From: a bacterium
Lineage (GTDB): Bacteria; JAGOBX01
Length of the DNA stretch: 64,000 nucleotides
Reading direction: 5' to 3'
NCBI GenBank assembly: GCA_029551925.1
Contig: JAKPEO010000007.1
Location: forward strand, 1 to 64,000
This document shows positions 33,696 to 42,019 of the stretch, one piece after another; positions within the stretch are counted from its first letter, which is position 1, and each line of letters begins with the position of its first letter. Under the pieces are notes generated by a model. It was not told the origin of the DNA. It searched no databases and saw nothing but the letters and a program-made list of their open reading frames with translations. The position numbers were made by a program, and so were the translations under genes.

Positions 33696-35411
33696 ATGGC
33701 AGAAAAAGAATTTACAAATATAACAGATTTATTAAAACAAACCGCAGAGACAGTTCAGCAGAAACAAGAAGCAAAAGCTGCGGAAGAAGAAACGCAGATA
33801 AACGACATATTTACTGATTTTGATTTTGATGAAAGTCAGACGAGCGAAGACGATTTTGTTTTAGAAGATGTAATTCCATTTGAAGAAGCGGTATTATTGC
33901 AGAAAAAAAAGCAAGAGGTTCCGCGTTGGATAATAGTAACCGGCTTGACACTTGCTACAGTAATAATGATAGTGATCGGTTATATATATGGTATTCGGCC
34001 ATTATTTTTTAATTTGTATTTTAAGAGTGCAATAGAAGCGTTGAAAAAAGACAATATACCGCAAGTAAATCGCGCATTAGCGAAAGTATTATTTTTCAAT
34101 CCAGATCAGGAAAAAATTTATACAGCATTTGCATTAGAATGTTGGAAAATGGGTAAATTCAAAGAAGCGGCAAATTATTTAGAGATAGTAAAACAAATAA
34201 AACCGTATTATTTTCCGATGCTTAATTTATATGCAAAGGTTAATATTTCGCTTGGCGATTACGAAGCGGCGCGTGCATATTGTGAACAGATGGATAGATT
34301 AAACGGCGTGACCGCTGAAAGTCTATATAATCGCGGCGAGATATATTTATTAAAAAACGATTTGCATAATGCTGTTGAAGCATTTGAAAGATCGAAAATG
34401 TATAATCCGGAAGATCCAGCCGCTTATTTAAAATTGCGCAGATTATATTTGCAGTTGAATGAATTTGAAAAAGCATTGAAAGTGCAGAGCCAATTGCAGA
34501 GTTTAAAAAACGCTCCGCCGCTTGATGCCGAAGCGTATGCGGCATACGGACAGATATTTATTGCTAAAAAAGATTATGTCCGTGCAGAGCGCTTTTATTT
34601 AAAGAGTATCGAAGAAAATCCAAATCAGCCGGAATTATATTTGCAGCTTGCTCGAATTTATAAATTGCAAAATCGCATTGATAAAGTTATGCAAAATTAT
34701 GAAAAATATTTGGAATTGCGACCTAATGACGCGTATATTTTATCTGATTTAGGCTATATGTTTTATAAAAAACGCGATATTAAAAATGCTACATTAAGAT
34801 TACAGAAATCATTAGAACTTGCGCCGCATATACCAGAAACTCATTATTATATAGCGAAATTGTATGCTTATATTTTTAAAAATTATGATTTTGCGATAAA
34901 TGAATATTTAAAATCGCAAGAATTAGGGCTTAATAATAATGAAATTAATTTTCATTTAGCGTATTCATTTTATTATTCCGACGAATATAAAAAAGCTTTG
35001 GATAAATTGCTTGAATTTTATAATGGAGATTTATCGAATATTCAACTTGATACGAGCATAGTTGATTATAATCTTGCAAATATGTATATTTTTAATAATC
35101 GTTATAATGAAGCGGTGAATAAATATAATGCCGTATTAGCCAGCAAAGAATGGGACGATAAAGAAAAAATAATATTATACAACAATATCGGACTTGGTTA
35201 TGAATTGGCAAATAATAGCGATTCAGCAATTTCATATTATTGGAAAGCAATAGAATTAAAAGAGCATAATTTAGATAAGAACAACCAAGATTTTTTGATA
35301 GGCGTGTCATTAAAGCCGAAAAAGAATTTTAATAGAATTTTATCGAATAATCCTAATATTACTAATTTAAAAGATTATTTAGAGTGGGATTTAAAAAATA
35401 TAGAAAACTAA
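33696..35411 (+). CDS. membrane-anchored TPR protein
   Basis: 571 residues: an acidic cytoplasmic segment (1-70, rich in Glu, Asp and Gln), one membrane helix (about 76-98), then about ten tetratricopeptide repeats (110-530; for example YIKPYYFPMLNLYAKVNISLG type spacing and AAYGQIFIAKKDYVRAERFY). The repeats would be outside the membrane, given the N-in orientation suggested by the charged start. TPR arrays hold protein complexes together. Its neighbours, the PASTA protein and STAS protein, suggest a role in envelope growth or signalling; unproven. Confidence 0.85.
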   Translation: MAEKEFTNITDLLKQTAETVQQKQEAKAAEEETQINDIFTDFDFDESQTSEDDFVLEDVIPFEEAVLLQKKKQEVPRWIIVTGLTLATVIMIVIGYIYGIRPLFFNLYFKSAIEALKKDNIPQVNRALAKVLFFNPDQEKIYTAFALECWKMGKFKEAANYLEIVKQIKPYYFPMLNLYAKVNISLGDYEAARAYCEQMDRLNGVTAESLYNRGEIYLLKNDLHNAVEAFERSKMYNPEDPAAYLKLRRLYLQLNEFEKALKVQSQLQSLKNAPPLDAEAYAAYGQIFIAKKDYVRAERFYLKSIEENPNQPELYLQLARIYKLQNRIDKVMQNYEKYLELRPNDAYILSDLGYMFYKKRDIKNATLRLQKSLELAPHIPETHYYIAKLYAYIFKNYDFAINEYLKSQELGLNNNEINFHLAYSFYYSDEYKKALDKLLEFYNGDLSNIQLDTSIVDYNLANMYIFNNRYNEAVNKYNAVLASKEWDDKEKIILYNNIGLGYELANNSDSAISYYWKAIELKEHNLDKNNQDFLIGVSLKPKKNFNRILSNNPNITNLKDYLEWDLKNIEN

Positions 35412-35434
35412 TAGCGAGGTAGTTAGTTAGATTT

Positions 35435-36430
35435 ATGGCAGTTCAAAAAAAAGCCGGACTTTTTTATCTGATATTTAGAATATTGCGAAATTATCTAATT
35501 TTTTTAGCGATTGTCTTTGTATTTTTTTATTTTATGCTGATACGCGGAATGCGCGCTGATGAAGTAGAACTTACTTCATTTGTAAATATGCATATTTCAG
35601 AAGTGCAGAAGATAGTCAGAAAGACGGATTTAGAATTAAATATTGTAAGGCAGTATTCTAATAAAGTCGAAAAAGACAAAGTGATTTCGCAATGGCCGCA
35701 AGCTGGGATGCGTATAAAAAATACTGGGCAGCGGAAAATAACATTATATGTTAGCGACGGTCCTGAAATAGTAACTATGCCAAATGTTGCTAATATTCAA
35801 TATACGGAAGCGTTGAATATATTGCGCGATTTGCAGATGCGCCATATTAATTTGACTTTGAATGTCAGAGAGCCGGTGAGAGTTTTTAATGCTACTGTGC
35901 CAGAAGGCTATGTGATTTCTCAAACGCCAGCACCAGGCGAAACTATTTCGTCTAATTCTACGATTACGCTTGTAATAAGCAGTGGCAAAGAAACTGTATT
36001 GACCGAGCTGCCGAATTTGATTGGAATGAATATTCAGGAAGCGGAAAGAAAAGTTAATGATTTGCGGTTAATTTGCGAAACTGCGCCGTTGTATAATATT
36101 CATAGACCGCCAAATGTTGTGTTGAAACAAGAACCGAATGCCGGCGAAAAAATGCAAGAATATGCGCGAGTAAAATTATTTTATAATTCCATCACAACCG
36201 AGCAATTACAAGCGCTTCCAAAAACTGTGAATTATACTTATACTACTCCGAATTATGTCGGTGCGCGGCGCGTTAGTATCGTATTAGAAGATGAAGTAAA
36301 TGAAAAAATAATTTATAATAATATTGAGCCAGCAGGAAAAAGTTTATTATTAAAATTAAGTTATCAAGGCTCGGCAAAATTAAAAGTTTATATAGATGGA
36401 AGATTAGAAGAAATTAAAGAAATACAATAG
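35435..36430 (+). CDS. PASTA-domain membrane protein without kinase
   Basis: 331 residues. Short basic cytoplasmic end, membrane helix (about 18-36), then three PASTA repeats at about 45-113 (ending KITLYVSDGPE), 115-188 (MPNVANIQYTEAL ... ITLVISSGKE) and 192-260 (LPNLIGMNIQEAERKV), and a tail of about 70 residues with a beta-rich end. PASTA domains bind muropeptides or beta-lactams in Stk kinases and PBPs. Here neither a kinase nor a transpeptidase domain is attached. GAGGT lies 19 bases before the ATG. It may be a wall sensor or scaffold with the TPR protein. Confidence 0.88.
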   Translation: MAVQKKAGLFYLIFRILRNYLIFLAIVFVFFYFMLIRGMRADEVELTSFVNMHISEVQKIVRKTDLELNIVRQYSNKVEKDKVISQWPQAGMRIKNTGQRKITLYVSDGPEIVTMPNVANIQYTEALNILRDLQMRHINLTLNVREPVRVFNATVPEGYVISQTPAPGETISSNSTITLVISSGKETVLTELPNLIGMNIQEAERKVNDLRLICETAPLYNIHRPPNVVLKQEPNAGEKMQEYARVKLFYNSITTEQLQALPKTVNYTYTTPNYVGARRVSIVLEDEVNEKIIYNNIEPAGKSLLLKLSYQGSAKLKVYIDGRLEEIKEIQ

Positions 36431-36442
36431 AGGTGATTTTTT

Positions 36443-36787
36443 ATGGCTGTTGAAAAGAAAATTATAGATGATAATATATTGATTATAAAATTACCTGCGC
36501 GATTAGGTATTGGTTTTAAAGATGAAGAATTTAATGAAATAAAACAATTAATTACAGAAACTGACAAAAAAATAATTTTGAATTTAGAAAATACAAAAGC
36601 TATTGATAGTTCGTCGATAGGCATAATTTTAAAAAAATATGTTGACTATAAAAATATTAATCGCGAGCGTGATATTGTTATTTGCTGCGTGAAAAATATA
36701 GTAAAAAGATCATTGGATATAATTCCGATAGATAAATATATTTCTGTATTCGAGACAGAAGAAGAAGCAATAAATTATTTTAAATAA
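36443..36787 (+). CDS. STAS-domain anti-anti-sigma-like protein
   Basis: 114 residues, one STAS domain. The phosphorylation loop reads AIDSSSIGIIL near 50-60, equivalent to DSSGLG in SpoIIAA and RsbV, so the acceptor Ser is present. Such proteins are phosphorylated by an RsbW-type kinase and dephosphorylated by a PP2C such as the one at 61772; no RsbW kinase or sigma factor is in the window. Good ribosome site (GAGGTG) before the ATG. Followed 20 bases later by the nucleoside-kinase-like gene. Confidence 0.9.
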   Translation: MAVEKKIIDDNILIIKLPARLGIGFKDEEFNEIKQLITETDKKIILNLENTKAIDSSSIGIILKKYVDYKNINRERDIVICCVKNIVKRSLDIIPIDKYISVFETEEEAINYFK

Positions 36788-36806
36788 AAAGGGGCGTGAT
36801 TTTATT

Positions 36807-37406
36807 ATGGCGATAAAACATATAATAATCGAAGGACTGCCGGCAACCGGAAAATCAGAGGTCTCGAATTTTTTAAAAATATATTTTCCCAATAATTTTA
36901 GATATTTACCGGAATTAACAACTGAAATAGTAAAAAAACATAATTTGAATATTTTAAAAGATAGAAATAAATTGACTGATGTTTTAGCGGCGGAAATAAA
37001 AATTCGTCAAAATGAAATAGAAAAACTCAAAAAAGACTTTAAAAAGAAAAATATTGAAAATGCTGTTATATTGGAAGAATCGCATATGGGTGTGCATTGG
37101 TCGTATTCTAAACATTTGAATGACATATATTTTTTAGAAAAATACGAGACAGAAATAAAAAAATGTCTGGTGTTTCCGGATTTTTTTATTAGATTATTAA
37201 TACCTTTTGAATTATCGTATAAGCGTCAGATAGCGCGCGATACTCCTAATTTAGAAGTAGGCGCAGAACTCATAAAAAAAATGTATGATTATTTGGTAGA
37301 GTGGCATAAGAATAATCACAATAAACCAATACATATAATTGATGCGGATAGATCACCTGAAAAAGTTTTGTTGGATGTTATGAATTTATTGGAATTGAAA
37401 TATTAA
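36807..37406 (+). CDS. P-loop kinase, thymidylate/deoxynucleoside-kinase-like
   Basis: 199 residues. Walker A GLPATGKSE near residue 10, an LEESHMG segment near 90 at the place of the substrate-site acidic residues, and YKRQIARDTPN near 140 resembling the Arg-rich lid. The overall layout fits the dTMP kinase / deoxynucleoside kinase group, but the DRY/H motif of true Tmk is not seen, so the substrate is uncertain. It lies between the STAS gene and the Hpt gene with gaps of 20 and 5 bases. Why a kinase sits in this operon is unclear. Confidence 0.65.
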   Translation: MAIKHIIIEGLPATGKSEVSNFLKIYFPNNFRYLPELTTEIVKKHNLNILKDRNKLTDVLAAEIKIRQNEIEKLKKDFKKKNIENAVILEESHMGVHWSYSKHLNDIYFLEKYETEIKKCLVFPDFFIRLLIPFELSYKRQIARDTPNLEVGAELIKKMYDYLVEWHKNNHNKPIHIIDADRSPEKVLLDVMNLLELKY

Positions 37407-37410
37407 TTTT

Positions 37411-38280
37411 ATGACAAAAAAATTTATTAATATAGATAATGATTATTTAGAATTAATCGAAGAATACATTAAAGAAGTCAGCGACCAACTTCAAAAATTA
37501 GAAGATATAGTATTAGCCGGCAGGACAAATGTTGACTATTTATTGATAAAACGAATAGCGCATAATATTAAGGGCAGCGCCGGCTCATACGGTATTCATA
37601 TAGTATCTGATTTATTTCAATTTTTTGAGGAAAAAATAAAAAAACTAGAAACTCAAAATCAGCAGAAATTAAGCGATGATTTGATTGATTATTTATTGAA
37701 ATATTTAGATTTTTCAGAGATTATATTTAAACGAATAGAAGTTAAGAACTATGAAATTACCGATATTATTGAAAAAATTGAAAGTTTGAATTTGCTGTCA
37801 GATGAGATTCCTGATTTTTCTGTTGAGAAAAAAAAAGAAAAAGACAATGAAATATCTGCGTCAAAAAAAGAAGAAGCCGCAAAAGATATTTCAAATGTTA
37901 AAGATGCAAATACTGCTGAAAAAATAAAAATATTATTAATAACAGATTCAGCGCTGGTATTTAAAATTTTTTCTACTGCTCTTGAGGAATATAAAGATTC
38001 TCTTATTATGAGCGAGAGTATTCCCAAAGCGTTATTATATATGATAAAATTCAAGCCGGATATCATAATTGTTAATTATGTTGATGATTATTTTTCAGGC
38101 ACGGGCTTGGCGGCAATGTTGAAATTATCATTTGCATTTCAAAATACAAAAATAATAGTGATTACTTCAAAAAATGACGATGCTTTGATAAAAGGCGCTA
38201 AATATGCGGATTACATCATACAAAAAGACGCGAAAATGTATGAAAAAATTCTTGAAATATTAAAACACTTTAAAAAATGA
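37411..38280 (+). CDS. Hpt domain fused to a pseudo-receiver
   Basis: 289 residues. Hpt domain (about 8-125) with the phosphorylatable H51 in RIAHNIKGSAGSYG; charged linker (about 130-170); receiver fold (172-289). In the receiver, D179 of the acidic pocket, T252 and K272 are kept, but the phospho-acceptor position (PDIIIVN) is N222, so it should not be phosphorylated at that site. It may take phosphate on the Hpt and use the receiver for binding. Last gene of the operon; it ends in a convergent hairpin (38266-38298). Confidence 0.82.
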   Translation: MTKKFINIDNDYLELIEEYIKEVSDQLQKLEDIVLAGRTNVDYLLIKRIAHNIKGSAGSYGIHIVSDLFQFFEEKIKKLETQNQQKLSDDLIDYLLKYLDFSEIIFKRIEVKNYEITDIIEKIESLNLLSDEIPDFSVEKKKEKDNEISASKKEEAAKDISNVKDANTAEKIKILLITDSALVFKIFSTALEEYKDSLIMSESIPKALLYMIKFKPDIIIVNYVDDYFSGTGLAAMLKLSFAFQNTKIIVITSKNDDALIKGAKYADYIIQKDAKMYEKILEILKHFKK

Positions 38281-38298
38281 TTTTTTAATATTAAAGTG
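38266..38298. terminator. convergent bidirectional hairpin
   Basis: CACTTTAA (38266-38273) pairs with TTAAAGTG (38291-38298), and the inside holds a run of A followed by a run of T, so the hairpin can grow. It sits across the ends of the Hpt gene (plus) and tcdA (minus), which are only 10 bases apart, and may serve both. Confidence 0.5.
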
Positions 38299-39013
38299 CG
38301 TTAATAAACAATTTAAAAAAATAATCTACGCAATAAGCGCCAAATGTATTGGTGATATGAGCAATAGAGCCATTAATTATTTTTGACGGTTCGGCAGTCG
38401 GTGGATAAATTCCTTTTTTTTGGCGTTCGGGTGAATACACTACAAAAATATTTTTGTTAATTTCAATTTGTTTGCGTAATTTTTTTTTTAGAACTGCGCT
38501 TAATCTACAATTAACAGTATTTTCAATATAATCGCATCTGATTTTTGTAATATCAGTTTTTCCAGCAGCGCCCATCGACGAAATAAACGGAATGTTATTT
38601 TTTAATAAATAGATTATCAAATCCGCTTTGGCTTTTAATGAATCAATAGCGTCAATAGCAAAATCAAATTTATAATTAGGTAAATAATTATTTATGAATT
38701 CATCATCTATCCGATTATTTAATTTTATAATTTTGATTTTGGGATTGATAGACAGCAACCGTTTTTCAACAATATCAACTTTGAATTTTTCTATGTCATT
38801 GATTGTATATAAAATTTGGCGATTGAGATTGGATAATTGCACTTTATCAAAATCGCAGATAATTAAATTTTTAATGCCGCTGCGGCATAATAGTTCAGTG
38901 GTTATTCCGCCAACTCCGCCTAATCCGAAAATTGCAATTGTTAATTTTGATAATTTTTCTAAATTATGATTATTTAATAGTATTTCCAATCGCGAGAATA
39001 TTGAATTTTCCAT
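38291..39013 (-). CDS. tcdA: tRNA threonylcarbamoyladenosine dehydratase TcdA (CsdL), E1-like
   Basis: About 241 residues. MoeB/E1-type adenylation fold: FSRLEILLN opening, IAIFGLGGVGGITTELLCRSGI with the ATP loop, ICDFDKVQLSNLNRQ with the Asp and Arg-finger region, and FAIDAIDSLKAKADLI. The enzyme cyclises t6A37 of tRNA to ct6A using ATP. An upstream in-frame ATG at 39070 would add 19 residues, but these would be encoded by a perfect palindrome (39028-39065), so the ATG at 39013 (MENSIFSRLE) is preferred. The window also holds tsaB and tsaE of the t6A pathway. Confidence 0.9.
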   Translation of the reverse strand: MENSIFSRLEILLNNHNLEKLSKLTIAIFGLGGVGGITTELLCRSGIKNLIICDFDKVQLSNLNRQILYTINDIEKFKVDIVEKRLLSINPKIKIIKLNNRIDDEFINNYLPNYKFDFAIDAIDSLKAKADLIIYLLKNNIPFISSMGAAGKTDITKIRCDYIENTVNCRLSAVLKKKLRKQIEINKNIFVVYSPERQKKGIYPPTAEPSKIINGSIAHITNTFGAYCVDYFFKLFINAL

Positions 39014-39027
39014 ATGTCTTGTATTGG

Positions 39028-39065
39028 TATTTGCGTATTTGCGCAATTGCGCAAATACGCAAATA
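39028..39065. repeat. perfect 38-bp palindrome
   Basis: TATTTGCGTATTTGCGCAA followed directly by its reverse complement. It ends 15 bases before the preferred tcdA start codon, in the promoter or leader region. The first 15 bases are identical to the half-site of the palindrome at 20689-20718. Confidence 0.9.
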
Positions 39066-39145
39066 ACCATTATTTTGACTAGCGCATAATTTTAGAAATT
39101 ATAAGTTTTTCAAATAAAAATTATAGAACTAAATTATGAAAAAAA

Positions 39146-40507
39146 TTAAAAGCGCGCCCAGAATTTTTTAGATAATTCAAGCGCTTCTGCGCATAACTGA
39201 GCTTCGTTTAATGTTGTTAATTTTTTATTTTGCATTAATATCTTGCCATTACATATTGTAGTATCGACAGTCGCTTCAAATATGCCAAACAAGAAATGTC
39301 CTAAAAATGTATTTTCGTCAAAAGGTGTAAATGGAATATAATCAATTAAAATAATATCAGCAGCCGCGCCGACTGATAATTCTCCAACTTTAACGCCATA
39401 GAAAAATTTATTAGCAATTTTCGCGTTGTTGTTTAATAATAATTGAGGCGCTTCGCAAAAAGCTACTTGCGGATTGCGTAAATTTATCCGATGTAATAAA
39501 TATGCCGTTCTAACTTCTTCCTGCATTCTTGAAGTCATACCATCAGTGCCCATACCGACTAATACTTTGCGTTTTAACATTTCTAATATATTCGCTACGC
39601 CGACCGCATTGTTCATATTTGATTGCGGATTGTGTATTGCATTTGTTCCGGTTTTTGCCAATAAGTCCATTTCTTTGGTAGAAATGTGAATACAATGAGG
39701 CAATATTGTTTTTTCTTTTAATACTCCGTTTTTATACCATCTTTCGATTACTCCGCATTTGTATTTTTTCTTTGAATCTTGAACATCTGAAATATCTTCG
39801 GCTGTATGCACATGAAAACCACTGTTAAGTTCCTCAACATATTTCAAACATTTACTAAGAGTTTTTGCTGAAATTGTCATTGACGCGTGTAAACCAAATA
39901 ATCCAGAAATCATCGGATTTTTTTCAGCATCGCATTTTTTTATGAAATTTGCGTTTTCTTCGATTCCTTCGTCTGCAATTTTTGCGCCGTCGCGGTCTGA
40001 TGTTTCATAACATAGATTAGCGCGGATACCGGCTTTTTTACACGCTTTGGCGATTGTTTCTAAACTTCCGGTTATCGCGTTTGGGCTCGCGTGATGATCT
40101 ATTATTGTAGTTGTCCCGTGTTTGATGCAATCTATTAGCGGCAGAATAGCGCTGTAATAAACATCTTGCATATTTAATTTTTTATCTAATCGCCACCATA
40201 AATTTTTTAAAATTTCAGGAAAATTTTTTGACGGAGCCGCTTTGCCCAAGCCCCTTGCAAATGTGCTGTATAAATGCATATGAGTATTTATAAAGCCCGG
40301 CATTACTAATTTGTTTTGAGCATTTATCAATTTTGCTTTTGGATATTTCTTTTTTAAATCCGCCGCTTTGCCAATTGCTTTTATTTTTTCACCTTCTACT
40401 AATACCGCTCCATTATGAATAATTTTATTTTTTTCGCCTAATGTTACAACTATCCCATTTGATATTAACATTTGTTGTAAATCTTTTTTTTGTTCTTGTT
40501 TTACCAT
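39146..40507 (-). CDS. SsnA-like / SAH-MTA deaminase family amidohydrolase
   Basis: 453 residues. Metal-dependent hydrolase with the barrel motifs: LVMPGFINTHMHLYS (HxH), CIKHGTTTIIDHH, FGLHASMTIS, SGFHVHTAEDI, and VGMGTDGMTS (final Asp). A small beta domain wraps both ends (IVVTLGEKNKIIHNGAVLVEG). Best match in memory is SsnA, with the related MtaD deaminases of S-adenosylhomocysteine or methylthioadenosine next. Given ahcY and metY-type genes nearby, adenosine-type deamination is possible but not shown. AGGAGG lies 11 bases before the ATG. Confidence 0.85.
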   Translation of the reverse strand: MVKQEQKKDLQQMLISNGIVVTLGEKNKIIHNGAVLVEGEKIKAIGKAADLKKKYPKAKLINAQNKLVMPGFINTHMHLYSTFARGLGKAAPSKNFPEILKNLWWRLDKKLNMQDVYYSAILPLIDCIKHGTTTIIDHHASPNAITGSLETIAKACKKAGIRANLCYETSDRDGAKIADEGIEENANFIKKCDAEKNPMISGLFGLHASMTISAKTLSKCLKYVEELNSGFHVHTAEDISDVQDSKKKYKCGVIERWYKNGVLKEKTILPHCIHISTKEMDLLAKTGTNAIHNPQSNMNNAVGVANILEMLKRKVLVGMGTDGMTSRMQEEVRTAYLLHRINLRNPQVAFCEAPQLLLNNNAKIANKFFYGVKVGELSVGAAADIILIDYIPFTPFDENTFLGHFLFGIFEATVDTTICNGKILMQNKKLTTLNEAQLCAEALELSKKFWARF

Positions 40508-40547
40508 AATTTCTATAACCTCCTAAAAAAATCCATAAAATAATAAT

Positions 40548-40574
40548 ATTCTAATATTTCTGTGATTTTGTCAA
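40548..40574 (-). promoter_or_regulatory. possible promoter of the SsnA-like gene
   Basis: Minus strand -35 TTGACA (40569-40574) and -10 TAGAAT (40548-40553) with a short 15-base spacer, about 40 bases before the start codon. Confidence 0.4.
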
Positions 40575-40627
40575 TAAAATTATTGAAAATATTGAAAAAA
40601 ATTAGAATTGGGTGCGTTTGGGCGCTA

Positions 40628-40649
40628 GTAAATTGTTCAAAAAAAATTA
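40628..40649 (+). repeat. short dispersed repeat matching 20434-20455
   Basis: GTAAATTGTTC followed by an A run and ATT matches the spacer at 20434-20455 at 20 of 22 positions. It sits in a 250-base gene-free stretch (40508-40757) that otherwise shows only the possible promoter above. Confidence 0.4.
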
Positions 40650-40757
40650 AAGGATATTATCTGCAAAAAGAAAAGCGTGATTGCACCGCCAATGTATAAA
40701 AAAATTGAAAATTTTGGCTGGGCGCTTATTATTAGATTTTTACAAAGAAGAAGAATG

Positions 40758-42017
40758 TTAATTAATAGCAATACTTTTGTTTACTTTGTCAAAAAAGCAT
40801 ATATAATCAAAATCATAAAATGCTTGTGTTGATAAAGGTTTATATGACGGATTTTTATCAGAATATGTGCGTGTTTTAAATTCTGAAAAATCAGTATTTT
40901 TTATCATTTCATCAGTTGCCAAAATAAAATTTGGGATATGCCAATCTAAAAATAATTTTTCAAAAGTAGATATTTCAGGAGCGGTTTCTACATAAGTTTC
41001 GCAATAGCCAATCGCGCTGCCGCACATGCAATATTTAGTTTTGAAAATATCTGAAATATATGCGCCGGCTGGATACCATTCGCAATTTTTGCCGCCTATA
41101 GGCATATATACTTTTCCTTTTTGAAGATGAGCATTATGCGCAAACAAAAATAATTTAGTTGTAGCACAACGTTCATATTCTTTATTAAAGATATAGTTGA
41201 CATTTTCTGATATAAGATAATCGCGATACCCCAGTAGAAATTCATAGCCGGCATTTTGCGCTATTGCCGTATGATAATATATATGTTCATTTAGAATATT
41301 AGCCAGATGCAGTATTTCAGAATACTGATTTTTATCGCTTTTAGCGATAAAATCAAATTTTTTTTGTTTAAATTCAGATATGATATTTTTTACTTCAACT
41401 TGCAATTTTAATGCTTGCTCTGTATAGCCGAACGCTTTTGTTGGATCAGTTAAAGCCGCATAACTCTCCCAAACTTCTTCGCTATTTATATATTCAGAAA
41501 TTTTATCTTTGTATTTTTTATAAATTTTCGCGTCATATTTTTTTAAATAATCGAATATTTGTTTTATCATAAAATGTGGCGCAGCCGGTCCGTAATTTTT
41601 ACCGGGAATATCAAATCCATAAAAATTTAATTTTTTAAAATTTTCTTTTTTTGAATTATAGTCTTTTAACCATTCGATTAATTCTTGATTTGCTTTTAAT
41701 CTCCCGAAACCGTTATTTATGCCTATATCCATTATTTCTTGATATGTTGAATCTATATTGTTGTGAATATAGTCATTTATTATTTTAGAATGCGGAAAAC
41801 TGCATTCCATCGCAACAGCGGTAAATCCGTAATTTTCAACAAGTATTTGAAAAATTTTATTTCTAATTTGTAAAATTTCTTCTGCGCTGTGCAGTGTCTC
41901 GCCGAAAGCAAAAATAGAAATATTAGGAATAACCGCGGCAAATTTATTATTAAATACTTTGCTGAGATTATCAAAATTAAAAACTATCGCGTTTTTTTTT
42001 AATTGTCCATAGTGCAT
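40758..42017 (-). CDS. erythromycin-esterase-like protein
   Basis: 419 residues, the usual size. Seen: FAFGETLHSAEEILQIRNKIF near 33-53 with the GExxH motif of the EreA/succinoglycan-biosynthesis (Ere) family, FTAVAMECSFPHSKIIND with the second catalytic Glu, NFYGFDIPG, and FLFAHNAHLQKGKVYMPIGG with catalytic His residues. The Ere fold hydrolyses macrolide lactones in a few members, but most have unknown substrates, so this should not be read as proven resistance. It is 2 bases after rnfC on the same strand. Confidence 0.85.
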   Translation of the reverse strand: MHYGQLKKNAIVFNFDNLSKVFNNKFAAVIPNISIFAFGETLHSAEEILQIRNKIFQILVENYGFTAVAMECSFPHSKIINDYIHNNIDSTYQEIMDIGINNGFGRLKANQELIEWLKDYNSKKENFKKLNFYGFDIPGKNYGPAAPHFMIKQIFDYLKKYDAKIYKKYKDKISEYINSEEVWESYAALTDPTKAFGYTEQALKLQVEVKNIISEFKQKKFDFIAKSDKNQYSEILHLANILNEHIYYHTAIAQNAGYEFLLGYRDYLISENVNYIFNKEYERCATTKLFLFAHNAHLQKGKVYMPIGGKNCEWYPAGAYISDIFKTKYCMCGSAIGYCETYVETAPEISTFEKLFLDWHIPNFILATDEMIKNTDFSEFKTRTYSDKNPSYKPLSTQAFYDFDYICFFDKVNKSIAIN

Positions 42018-42019
42018 TT

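Noticed and set aside
39014-39070. Longer N-terminus for tcdA from the ATG at 39070
   Set aside because: The extra 19 residues are encoded by the perfect palindrome and are not part of the E1-like fold; the family starts at the later Met.
40758-42017. Macrolide resistance gene
   Set aside because: The Ere fold is clear, but most family members have no shown macrolide activity, so resistance is not claimed.
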